The translations under genes were made by a program, and so were the position numbers. The notes under the pieces were generated by a model. It had not been told where the DNA came from. It saw nothing but the letters and a program-made list of their open reading frames with translations, and made no database searches. 64,000 bases of DNA from NCBI GenBank assembly GCA_029891385.1, contig CM057227.1:62869567-62933566 (forward strand), in the 5' to 3' direction. The stretch is from Erythroxylum novogranatense (Eukaryota; Streptophyta; Magnoliopsida; Malpighiales; Erythroxylaceae). This document shows positions 11,445-21,916 of this stretch, one piece after another (position 1 is the stretch's first letter; each line of letters starts with the position of its first letter).

Positions 11445-13295
11445 AATTGTGGTTGACATATAAAAAAAGTTTCAAAAGGATTACGACAGGAATATTGAAT
11501 CAAGTACGATTTTGGTTTTTCAAGTTATTCAATTATTAGGATGTAATCGAAAACTGTAAGATTTTATTTTTCTATTGTGCTCATGATTCGGTTGGTTTCT
11601 TAACAATGATACGAGAGCCTTCTTTAATTGTTTAACTTGAATTAATTGCTTAATTGTCATTGATTTGATAAAAATTAAGGTTAAAATCTTGTTTTATTAA
11701 ATTAAGGTTTGTGATTTAATTAATTTGAAGCAGTTTTTCTGGAAAATTTTATTCCATATCTCCTTTGCTCGTTGTTCTTGCTTTTGGAAAAATGAAATTT
11801 GAACTAGGCTTGTTTTTCTTGTTTTTCCTATGCTTTTACACTGAATGGTTCTTCTGGTTGTTTTTTTCTCTGGAAAACTAAATATACATGTTTGTCTTTT
11901 TATTTTTCTAGTTTCTTTTCACCTACGATGAATCGCCATTAATGACGGATTTTCACCAATGGAGAATCGCCATTGGTGAAGGTTGATCTTTTGCTTATAA
12001 CAAAAGATGCTTTGAGGCAATGGAGGACTCCAACACATGGTGGCTTTAAGACTGGAAGCAGGAAACTCAAGTGAGGGAGAGAAGTAGAGGAACAGCGACG
12101 ACAGACACCAAAAAACCCTAAATCTTTGAAAATGATGGCGCCCTATAAAACACGCACCCCATATAGGGGGGCATGCATTTGCAATATACATTGCTGACAT
12201 GTGCGTTACACATGCCAATCAAACACTAGACATTGATGTATGCCTCATTGAAACTGTTCTGACGTGTGCAGTGCACACATTAGATAATCCCCACATTTTT
12301 TATTATTTGATTTTATATGTTTTAAGCCTTAATTTTAATTAAATTAATTTAATAGAGATTAAATTAATTTATGCTCTCACTAAATTGGAAAAGTGTTTTA
12401 ATAAACTTTTAAAAATTGTTTTTCAAAAAATAATCATTATGAGGAATATTTTAGAATTTTGTTTAATTTTTCAAGAAGTTGAATTATTAAATTAAATTAG
12501 TTATCAAATCAATAGTTAGAATTAAGTAAATGTTTTAGAGGATTTCTTTCATAATTAGATTATGTTAGAAATTATTAATATAATGATATTACATTATTTT
12601 GATAGACCATAATTTTTAAAATTTTAAATCCCTCGTTTGGATATTAATTACACGTCGAGAAGGTGATAATCACCTTTCATTATTTAAGAATAAAATCATA
12701 GTTTTATTTATTATAAGACATGTTGAGCAAATTCAAGGCTCTTTTAACCCGAATATGTTTTATCTTAAATTAATTGGTCATACTTAACTAAATTTGTATG
12801 ATTTGGATGAGTAACATATGATCATATAGAGCTCAATGCCTTTTTAACCTAAATATGTTTTATCTTAAATTAATTGGTCCAACTAAATTTGTATAATTTG
12901 GATGAGCAACATATGATCATATGGATTTAAAGGCAGGATTAAAAATAATATATAAGATATATTTTGACAAAGAGTTGTCACCTAATAGATCTAGGAGTCA
13001 TATAAGATGTGATTGATAGAGCTGTTATCTACTTGGTTTAAATTTAGTTAGTCTGCTGAACAAATTCAAGATTAATTATTTTTGAATAGGATCCTAGTTC
13101 ACTAAGAAATTATTTAATAATTTCTCAATTTAATAGTGAGCGTAATTATTTTAAATAAAATAGTGGGAGTAATTAAATATTTCTTAAAGTCCTTATTTTA
13201 TTTGATTTTATGGTATAAACTAATAATTGCTCTTTTCAGTCTTTCGATTATCAAAAGAAGATGAGTAACCATCTAAAGTTAAGGAGCATTATGAA
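11445..13295 (+). other. Non-coding DNA; probable leader of a decayed copia element
   Basis: No gene is supported. Near 11606-11622 'AACAATGATACGAGAGCC' resembles a mutated copia primer-binding site (TGGTATCAGAGCC, initiator Met-tRNA), which would put a 5' LTR end just before it. The copia gag remnant follows at 13296. Near 11925-11980 there is a local repeat of 'aatcgccatt' in direct copies. The rest is AT-rich. Confidence 0.35.
12733..12925 (+). repeat. Tandem duplication of about 95-100 bp
   Basis: 'AATATGTTTTATCTTAAATT' followed by 'AATTGGTC' occurs at about 12752 and again 100 bases later at about 12852. The copies stay in parallel through 'ATTTGGATGAG' and 'AACATATGATCATAT' to about 12925, with a few substitutions and a small indel. 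Confidence 0.8.
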
Positions 13296-13900
13296 TGCTA
13301 ACAAGCTAACTGACCTAATTTCTCAGACTGGTTTCGCAAATTGAGAATTGTTCTTAGGTAAGAAAAGAAGTTCTATATTCTTGACACTGTTGTCTACTGA
13401 AGCCTAGTTCATACGTAAATGATGAGGTTTGGGAGAGATAGCAGCATTATATTGATGACTTTGAGCAAGCTACATGTATGATGTTGGCTAGTATGTTTTT
13501 GGAGCTTAAAAGGAAGTATGAGAACATGGATGCTCCTACTATAATTTTACATCTCAATGAGTTTTTTGGTGCACAAAGCAGGTGAAGAGGTATTAGTTCT
13601 CCAAAGCATTATTTCATTGTAAGATGGAAGAAGGATCTTTAGTGAACCTACAAATGCTGAAGATGATCGACTATATTTAAAAGTTAGGCTGAGTAGGTTT
13701 TGTTATAGATCATAAGTTGAGCATTGATTTGGTGATGTAGTCTCTTATTTTGATCTTTTCAGATTTGGTTATAAACTTCCATAAGAATCAAAAGGATATG
13801 CCATGTTTGAATTGCTAAATAACATGAAACATAAGGCTTTTACTAGAGTGGTAAAGCTTAAACTGATGTCAAGAAGAATAGCAATTGCAAGGGCATATGT
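13296..13900 (+). pseudogene. Ty1/copia gag (UBN2/DUF4219-type) remnant
   Basis: Reading across frames gives 'NANKLTDLISQTGFAN', then 'DEVWERYQHYIDDFEQATCM', 'MLASMFLELKRKYENMDAPT', 'HLNEFFGAQSR', 'SKALFHCKMEEGS' and 'DHKLSIDLVM'. The order and wording match copia gag proteins that form the particle shell. Frameshifts and stops break it, and no zinc knuckle or pol follows before the LINE fragment at 14163, so the element is truncated. Confidence 0.75.
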
Positions 13901-14162
13901 AATAAGCCTCCCCTTTGTTATCCTCTTCTCAATCACCCTTTCCTATAACTTTATGGTGTGACAAAGTAGTTTAATGCCTTTATAGTTGTTACATTTTTAA
14001 ACGTCCCCTTTGTTCTTATATTAAGGAATTGGTTTCATGTCAAGAAGGTCCATAACAAAAGTTATACATCTTTTTCCAAAAAACAAAAACAAAAATTATA
14101 TATCCCTTCAAAAGAGTGTAGAGGTGTTTACAAGTTAAAAGTTATATGACCTATATATATAT

Positions 14163-14394
14163 AAGTTATTAGGGATATGTATGAAGATATTAGGACTATA
14201 GTAAGGACGATAGGAGGAGATACTGAGCATTTCTCCATTAATATCAGGCTACACTAAGGATCTTTGTTGAGTCTCTTCCTATGTGCAATAGTAATGGATT
14301 AGCTCATTAAGGATATTCAAAGGGAAGTGCTATAGTGTATGATTTTTGTTGATGACATTGTTTTAATGGATGAGACAAAAAAGAGTGTCAGTGT
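14163..14394 (+). pseudogene. LINE reverse transcriptase fragment, left half
   Basis: The + strand frame reads 'IRDMYEDIRTIVRTIGGDTE', then 'FSINIRLH*GSLLSLFLCAI' and ends 'MIFVDDIVLMDETKKS'. This is the palm of a non-LTR (LINE/RTE-type) reverse transcriptase with the F-V-D-D catalytic box at about 14340-14357. The fragment stops at the Angela-like LTR; its continuation is at 31526 in the same reading frame. The final five bases (14390-14394, AGTGT) are the target-site duplication. It lacks the endonuclease and is 5' truncated. Confidence 0.8.
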
Positions 14395-14938
14395 TGTAGG
14401 AAAATCCCGGTGTGAGCATCACATGCCCACGGTGCGGAAAACAAAAAATTTTATTCCGGGACCTTCCCGAAAGCCAGGATCCATGTGTATATATATAACA
14501 AACTCGAACCGAACGACCAAAGGAGACCGTCTCTAACAGTATCCACGCAGAGATCGGAGAACCTAACCGGGACAAACCCTTTGACCCGGGAATAGCTAGA
14601 ACAAATTAAAGACTGCTAGATCTTACCTTTGTTCTATGGAGAGCTTGGAAAAACGATGGAAGAGATGAAACTTGCTTGAAGATGAAGCTAATGGAAAATG
14701 ATGATCGATGATTGAAAGCTTTGGAGAAGAACCCTTTCTTTTCCCTTTCAAGACTCATGAAGATCACTTTCTAACCTTTAGAATTTTTGGTTTCTAAAAC
14801 CTCTTATTGTCATCCACGATCATCATCAACTTTCATTAGCTTTTTGTCCTTTAGTACACTTGTCTTTAACATTTAAAGGCATTAAATGTTAAAGGATGAG
14901 TCATCAAAGTTAAAGGAAGCTTCTCCCATCCACGTATT

Positions 14939-14990
<52 letters not shown>

Positions 14991-16252
14991 TAATTATATA
15001 TATATGCATATATATTCTCAAGTGGTCCAACACACCTGAGTCGGTCCTACCGGTCCCAGTATGGGAAAAACCCCTAAACCTTTTTCAAAATATCGATGTC
15101 GCGATCTCATCGGGACATATCTCGATCTCATCGGGATCCAATTAATCTGTTGCTCTCCATATATTGGAACTCTGTCCAAAACTATTTTGAGTTCTACGAG
15201 ACACTCTTATCGTGTGATCCATTAGGTTCCGGTTATGTTGGCCACTTAGATTAACACTTAATCTAACCAAGTCATGAGCGGTATCTAACAACACATCATG
15301 ACCCCAATTGACCGGAAAGTAATTGGTTTGACGAATGAATATATATTCATCATGGACCATATCACGAACCCTTCCATAGAATTCTTACCGTGCAATTAGT
15401 CCTTTCACCATCCTATACCCCACTTGGTTATGAGTATGGGCAATGTGTCAACTCTCACTAGGTCGACTACGTCAAATCTAGTCCAAGTGATTTCAGTTCT
15501 TGTCACGGGACTCATTACTTTATATGTCATTGAAGACACTCTTCACGACATACATACTCATTAGAGATTTCTAAGTAATGACCACGACAAGAGGCCATGG
15601 GTATCATCTTCGCTATCACGAAGTGGTGAATCCTCTATTGGCTACTCAATTACCTTGAATACCTCAAACTGTACTCCAAGCACCACCCTATGAGCGACCT
15701 CAGTAAGGCAACAAGGAATGGAGTCAAAGCACGAATCGGTATCCAAGATATCCTTGAGCACCTCAAGTCTAAGGATACTTGCACCATTCTATGATGAGAT
15801 TATCACGACATTAGAATAGGACATCCATGTGATGATCTCATGGCGGGTCATCCAATGTACTTACTACCTCTAGTAAGCATCCACATCTCAACCCTAAATA
15901 TCTCATATTTACAGCTTACGAGATCCTTTGCTTGATCAAATCAAGGAATATGAGATGTGCTAGTCTTTCCGGATTCTGATGTCCAGTCTCAATAATCCTA
16001 TGACTAGGGATAATTTAGATAATGACATAATTGCACATGATAGGAATCTCGATAGTGTGATCACATCATAATTTCCTTCATGCTAGGTCATATATCATGG
16101 ACTTCATTAATTTGATTACAGATCTATATCGGTTCATAAATAATGAACAACAAATTAATGAAATATGCCTTTCTTTATTTATTTATAAAGGCCATACATA
16201 AATTTGTACAAAATGCGCTAAAGGCGATTGCCTTTAGGGCACTACTCTAACA
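14395..16252 (-). repeat. 3' LTR of the Angela-like element (1858 bp)
   Basis: It is nearly identical to 29689-31520 in direct orientation, starting TGTAGGAAAATCCCGGTGTG. Differences are scattered short indels and substitutions plus a different microsatellite near 14943. Its outer end touches the AGTGT duplication, and its inner end touches the polypurine tract (TCTCCCACTTG on the + strand). Confidence 0.95.
14943..14996. repeat. (AT)n microsatellite in the Angela 3' LTR
   Basis: About 27 AT units are followed by a short TTAATTAATTA stretch. The same LTR position in the partner copy (30241-30270) is TTAA repeats. Confidence 0.95.
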
Positions 16253-16266
16253 ATCTCCCACTTGAC
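16253..16266 (-). promoter_or_regulatory. Polypurine tract of the Angela-like element
   Basis: On the minus strand the sequence reads GTCAAGTGGGAGAT directly before the LTR start TGTTAGAG. It sits between the pol stop codon (16267) and the 3' LTR, as expected for the plus-strand primer. Confidence 0.85.
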
Positions 16267-17855
16267 CTAAAGCCAATCGCCTTGATATCTAATACCATAG
16301 GCGAGTACATGAGAATCAAAACTCTTTTGTGACAATGGCTTCGTCAACGGATCAACAATATTCTGCTCGGTGGGAACTCTCTCGATCTGGACATCACCAC
16401 GTCCTATGATCTCCCTTATCAAATGATATATTCGGAGTACGTGTTTGGATCGTTGATGAGACCTTGGTTCCTTCGCCTGCGCAATAGCCCCATTGTTGTC
16501 ACAATACAACTGTATGGGCTCATCACTGCTAGGAACCACACCAAGTTCAGTAATGAACTTCTTGATCCAAACTGCTTCCTTTGCTGCTTCTGAAGCGGCA
16601 ATGTACTCTGCCTCGGTTGTTGAATCGGCAGTCATCTCTTGTTTGGAACTCTTCCAACTGACTGCCCCGCCATTCAGTGTGAATACATAACCTGATTGGG
16701 ATTTGTAATCATCCTTATCAGATTGAAAACTGACATCTGTATACCCGCTCACTTGGAGATCTCCACCCCCATATATCAAGAAAACATCCTTAGTTCTTCG
16801 TAAGTACTTGAGGATATTCTTGACTGTCATCCAGTGACTCTCACCAGGATCCGATTGGTATCTGCTCGTAACACTTAGAGCATATGATACATCGGGTCTC
16901 GTACATAGCATAGCATACATGATAGATCCTACCGCTGATGCATACGGGATCATATTCATGCGCATCCTCTCATCTTGTGTTTTAGGACACATAGATTTCG
17001 AGACTGTTATCTCATGAGTCACGGGAAGGTACCCTCTCTTGGATTGCTCCATGCTAAACCTCTTTAGCATCTTGTCTATGTACGTTGATTGTGAAAGACC
17101 AAGCAACCTTTTTGATCTATCTCTATAGATCCTTATCCCAAGGATATAAGTTACTTCACCAAGGTCTTTCATGGCAAATTGTTTGGACAACCAAATCTTG
17201 ATTGCTCATATGACATAGAGACATCGTTTCCTAGTAATAATATGTCATCCACATATAGCACAAGGAATCGTTTGCAATCCCATTAACCTTCTTATACACA
17301 CAGATATTCATCCGGATTTTGTGAGAAACCAAACTCTTTGATTACCTCATCAAAACGGATATTCCAACTCTGGATGCTTGCTTCAATCCATAGATGGATT
17401 TGAAGCTTGCACACCTTTTCGCCATCATAGGAGGTGAAGCCCTCGGGTTGTGTCATATACATCCTCATTTAGATTTCCATTTAGGAAAGCTGTCTTCACA
17501 TCCATTGCCATATCTCATAATCATAATGAGTAGCAATGGCTAGGAGTATCCTAATGGATTTAAGCATTGCTCTTTGGGTCAAGGTCTCGTCGTAGTCAAC
17601 TCCTTGTCTTTGACGAAAACCTTTAGCCACAAGCCTTGCTTTATAGGTAATTACATTACCATCCATGTCGGTTTTCTTTTTGAAAACCCACTTACACCCT
17701 ATGGGTTTTATTCCTTCGGGTGCATCAACCAAAGTCCATACTTGGTTTTCATACATGGAATCCATTTCGGCCTGCATGGCATGAAGCCATTTCTGAGACT
17801 CTGAACTCTTCAGAACCTCTTCATAGGTAGTAGGCTCATCATCTTCTATGAGCAA
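16267..17855 (-). pseudogene. Copia reverse transcriptase and RNase H (Angela-like), frameshifted
   Basis: Minus-strand frames give the RT N-terminal part (17855-17496: 'KWLHAMQAEMDSMYENQVWT', 'GCKWVFKKKTD', 'YKARLVAKGFRQRQGVDYDE'). The catalytic box Y-V-D-D lies at 17255-17244 inside 'LVLYVDDILLLGNDV'. A 307-residue frame (17190-16267) then covers the RT C-terminus ('FAMKDLGEVTYILGIRIYRD') and RNase H ('SGYTDVSFQSD', 'TTEAEYIAASEAAKEAVWIK', 'QLYCDNNGAIA', 'SKHVLRIYHLIREI'). The catalytic acidic residues of RNase H are visible. The frame changes between 17496 and 17190 need small indels, so this copy is broken. It stops next to the polypurine tract, as expected for the pol end. Confidence 0.92.
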
Positions 17856-18027
17856 TCGTCATCCTGTTCATTCACGAAATCCATATCTCTCGAACAGCAG
17901 GCGTATTCTACGTGACCTATGAACTTCGTGTGTTGTAGAAGGTTGAGCTGTTACTTCATACATATGAGTTCTGATTTGAGTTCACGCATTGATTTATGTC
18001 TGTTAGCGCATCTTGAACTTCTTGAGT

Positions 18028-19240
18028 TCAATTTTGCTCCCACCGTCTTCTTGTAAAAGAAACTCTTTCTAAAAAGACAGCATGCTTTGAAACAAACACC
18101 TTTTGTTCCTCAGCAAGATAGAATTGATATCCCATTGTTTCTTTAGAATATCCTACGAACAAACACTTGTCAGACTTTGCATCAAGTTTATCTGACTGTG
18201 TCCGCTTCACATAAGCAGGACAGCCCCAAACTTTCAAATGAGTAAGATAGGTCTTTTGTTAGTCCACATCTCATATGGAGTAACATCAACTATCTTTGAT
18301 AGAACTCTGTTTAGCAAGTAAACAGCTGTCTCGATTGCATACCCCCAAAAGGATTTTGGTAACTTTGCAAAGCCCATCATTGATCGTACCATGTCTAACA
18401 AGGTTCGATTTCTCCTTTCTTCCACACCATTATGCTGTGGTGTGTAAGGAGGAGTCCATTGAGATAAAATCTCATTATCTACGAGATAATCCAAAACTCT
18501 TGGTCTAAGTATTCCCCACCACGATCGGATCGTAATGTCTTGATACTTTTCCCAAGTTGATTTTCTACTTCATTTCGAATTGTTTGAACTTTTCAAATGC
18601 TTGATTTGTATCTCATCGAATCTGAGTACCCATATCGAGAATAGTCATCGATAAAGGTAATGATGTAAAGATAACCACTTCTAGCATGGATGGACATCGG
18701 ACCACATACATCTGAATGTATTAGGTCTAATACTCCAGTCGCTCGTTCACCCTTTCCCTTAAAGGGTAACTTAGTCATCTTGCCTAATAAACAAGATTCG
18801 CATGTGTCATATAATTCATAATCAAATGACCCTAAACTATCACTCTTATGGAGCTTAGCTATGTGTCTCTCATTTATATGGCCAAGGCGACAATGCCATA
18901 AGTAAGTTGATTTTAAATTATCTCGTTTATGTCTTTTCGTGTCATTGACATTCATAATTGGATGTGACATATCTAATATGTAAATTCCATTGCATAAAGT
19001 ACCAGTACCATAAAGCATTTCATTCAAACTAATAGAACAACCATTGTTACTAAAAGTCAAATGGAAACCAGCTCTATTTAAACAAGAAACAGACAATATG
19101 TTCTTTGTTAATACAGGTACAAAATAACAATCATCCAATTTAATTACAAGCCCACTGGGGAGTGACAAAAAGTAAGTGCCTACGGCTAATGCAAAGAACT
19201 CTTGCTCCATTTCCCACACGCAGTCTACCTCTCTCTTCAT
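18028..19240 (-). pseudogene. Copia integrase with GAG-pre-integrase domain, frameshifted
   Basis: The frame 19240-18593 starts in the protease C-terminus ('ALAVGTYFLSLPSGLVIKLD', 'VPVLTKNILSVS'). It then carries the zinc-binding pre-integrase module ('YLWHCRLGHINERHIAKLHK', 'CESCLLGKMTKLPF') and the first catalytic D in 'DLIHSDVCGPM', followed by 'TFIDDYSRYGY'. Frame 18494-18234 holds the region with the catalytic E ('QHNGVEERRNRTLLDMVRSM'). Frame 18237-18028 carries the C-terminal extension ('MKVWGCPAYVKR', 'KCLFVGYSKETMGYQFY'). The second catalytic D region around 18500-18590 is disturbed by frameshifts. Confidence 0.9.
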
Positions 19241-20157
19241 GAGTCATCTCATCGTCCACGAGGCCTGCATATCATTGCATATGTGTGAGCCTGGCGGTAT
19301 CTAATACCCATATGTTATGATCGAAGCAGATTAACCTCAATGACAAACATACCTTAAGAAGTCGAGGCATCTGATGCCTTCTTCTGCTTCAGTTCCTCCA
19401 GATAGACTTTACAGTTCCACTTCCAGTGACCAGTCTTGCCACAATGGAAGCAAGTCCCTTTTGGAGCGATCTCTTTGGTTTCTTCTTGGCTATACTTCCT
19501 TTTGGTTTCTTAGACCTTTTCTTCTTCATTTCTTTTCTTTGAACCGAAGAAGAGTCCTATCGACACTTGCTTGCTATCCTTCTTGATAGCTTGCTCTTGC
19601 CTTGAAAGCGATTGATCAACTCGAGGATTGTTGTGGATACTTGGTTCATCCGATAGTTTAACACAAACCGTGAATAACTATCGACAATCCAACCAAAATT
19701 AAGTCAATACTTAATTCATAATCTATGACAAAACCTAAGGCGGCCAATCTCTCAATATACCCATTCATCTTGATTGCATCTTGCATCGCAGATGAACTGG
19801 AGTCATCTTAGTAGTGAAGAGTAGCCTCGAGGTCTCGAACCTTTCGAATGAGCTTGCTCATCAAACAGCTCCCTAAGATGAAACACTATGGTATGAGCAT
19901 CCATAAACTCATGCCTTACGCGACTCTGGTGACATCGAGGCAAGCATAATGCGGTAGCCATGTCACCGCTCTTTAAGATACTTTCGACATGCTTTCGATC
20001 CTCATCGAAGCATCGGCAGTGGTTCGGAAGTGGAACATCTAGGATATATCCAGTTCCTCGGACACGAGAACAATTCTCGATTTCTCGTGTCGAGAAAATT
20101 GGGTCCAGTTAATTTGTTCGAGTCTATAAGTGAGCGCAAGTTCACACTGGAAGACAT
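19241..20157 (-). pseudogene. Copia gag with zinc knuckle and protease start (Angela-like)
   Basis: The likely start is the ATG at 20157-20155 (minus), giving 'MSSSVNLRSLIDSNKLTGPN', the usual copia gag opening. Further on come 'EFMDAHTIVFHLRELFDEQA' near 19910-19855, 'GFVIDYELSIDLI' near 19720 and 'RFVLNYRMNQVSTTI' near 19660. The CCHC zinc knuckle 'CFHCGKTGHWKWNC' (C-x2-C-x4-H-x4-C) is at about 19450-19410. Protease begins with 'IWVLDTA', its catalytic D codon at 19301-19299, where other copies normally have D-T-G. Several small indels break the frame. The product would build the particle and bind RNA. Confidence 0.8.
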
Positions 20158-20851
20158 TCTCAATAACCTATAGGGATAGAGAGAAAGAATGTTAGAATAG
20201 AATTACATGCATGACATAAGGACTTGCATGACATGCATATGGCTCCCACTAGTTTCAAAGAATCCATAACCATCAGTACGAATCCAAGAAACATTATGAC
20301 AAAATGTCCTAGTGGGTTGATATCCGACATTCCTAAAAATGACCTTGGGTTTGCCCAACAAGCCACCTTAGTTCAATCGGTAGGTATCGGTCATACCAAT
20401 TGCATCATAGATAGATATTCGACATTCCTAAAATGACCTTGGGTTTACCCAACAAGCCACCTTAGATCTATCGGCAGGTATCGGTCATCCCACTTGATTC
20501 TTAGATGCAACTATCAACTAGTGCTATCAACTCGTGATGTATGCACACACATTGGGTTATCAACTCTTGATGCGCGTACATCTGATGTACACTACCCAAT
20601 TTCGCCTCTGTCCACGTTGACCTTGAGTTTACTCAACAAATCAACGCTTCTAGTAAAAACCGACCCATTAATCTGAAAATCTTATTTTCATGGTTCGAAC
20701 ATATCCGTATAGAGTGAGCTTGGGTTTACCCAACAACCCAACTCTATAAGAACCCTGGTTCTCCCCATATTAATGGAAGGCGTTAGTTTTCATATGATTT
20801 GAGGGTTTTCAGGTCTCATCTTCTTCTTCTCCAAGCCGTAGGATTATAGTC
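20158..20851 (-). other. Angela-like 5' leader, part next to gag, with hairpin motifs
   Basis: This lies between the gag start and the nested insertion and is not convincingly coding. Four copies of a short inverted repeat of the type TTGGGTTTACCCAA occur near 20345, 20439, 20622 and 20720. The first two sit in a tandem repeat of about 95 bp ('gacattcctaaaa' to 'caacaagccaccttag'). See the findings. Confidence 0.6.
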
Positions 20852-20856
20852 ACTAT

Positions 20857-21894
20857 TGAAGTAAATCACACGTTAATATATTGAGTAATAATATGACCAA
20901 GATACACAAGAAGGGGGGGTTGAATTGTGATAAACTTTTCTTTAATCCCTTCATAACACTTGCTTTGTTCTTTGGAAAACTTATCGTAAATCAATTCTTA
21001 ACTAGTTTGAAAAACTTTGTTAATAATGAAAACTACGATTTAAGAAAAGTAAGAGTTAGAGAGAAACACACAATTTTATCTGGTTCACCCCAAACCGTGG
21101 GCTACGTCCGATCCTCGATATTCTTCCGAGATTTTCACTATCTCAAACCGATTACAAGTATTCTTTAGATGAGCCTCTTGAGTCTCTTAACAGCAAGTAT
21201 TCTTTTACTCTTAGCCTCTTGGGCTATCAGAGCACTTTTTCAAAAATGAAAAAGCGATAAAGAGCTTTTACAAAGAGTTGCTCTTCACAATATACACTCG
21301 AAAATAGTTTGCAATTTTTTCTCGGATAGATGATATTGAATACGAGTTTCATTCACTTTTGCCAAAAGTTATTTCTTCTTCAATCTCGACTCTTATTTAT
21401 AGTGAACTTCAACTGTTTCTTGACTATCTGCTTCTTGAATCTTTAAAGAACGGTTATTCGGTTTAGCTCAAAATGAACCGCCTTAAACGATGTTTCTTTC
21501 TTCCGTCTTATTTTCGTGATCGCCCTTTTTGTCTTCGTAAAGCTTAAATCCTTTTTGTATCGTCTGCTTTTTCTTTAAATGCCTTTTGTTTAAATGCATT
21601 TTTCTTCCGTCCTTTTTCTTAATCTCGCTTTTGTTTCGCCTGCTTTTCTTTAAATCGCTTTTGTTTCGTCTGCTTTTCTTCCGTCTGCTTTTTGTTTCGT
21701 CTATTTTTCTTCCGCCTCGCTTTTGTTTAAATCTGCTTTTCTTCCGTCTATTTCTCTTTAAATGCCTTTTGTATCGCTTTGCTTTTCTTAAATGCCTTTT
21801 GTATCGTCTGCTTTTCTTAGTCTGCTTTTCTTAGTATATTTCTCTTTGTTTATTATCAAAATTATTTAATCGTGAAGTCTGGTTTGACTTAACA
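20857..21894 (-). repeat. 3' LTR of the SIRE-like element (1038 bp)
   Basis: It matches 27206-28301 in direct orientation with scattered small indels. On the minus strand a TATA-box-like CTATAAATAAGA lies at about 21402-21391. Upstream of it (21540-21835) is a field of short purine-rich repeats, the position of a U3 enhancer region. Confidence 0.93.
21540..21835 (-). repeat. Short degenerate repeats in the U3 region of the SIRE-like 3' LTR
   Basis: On the + strand the motifs 'GCTTTTCTTCCGTCTG', 'TTTAAATGCCTTTTG' and 'TATCGTCTGCTTTTCTT' recur many times in mixed order. The partner LTR has the same field at about 27890-28240 in a different arrangement. Confidence 0.85.
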
Positions 21895-21916
21895 TTCTCC
21901 CCCTTTTTGATAATAA
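21895..21916 (-). promoter_or_regulatory. Polypurine tract of the SIRE-like element
   Basis: The minus strand reads TATCAAAAAGGGGGAGAA directly before the LTR start TGTTAAG, a typical copia polypurine tract. Confidence 0.9.
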
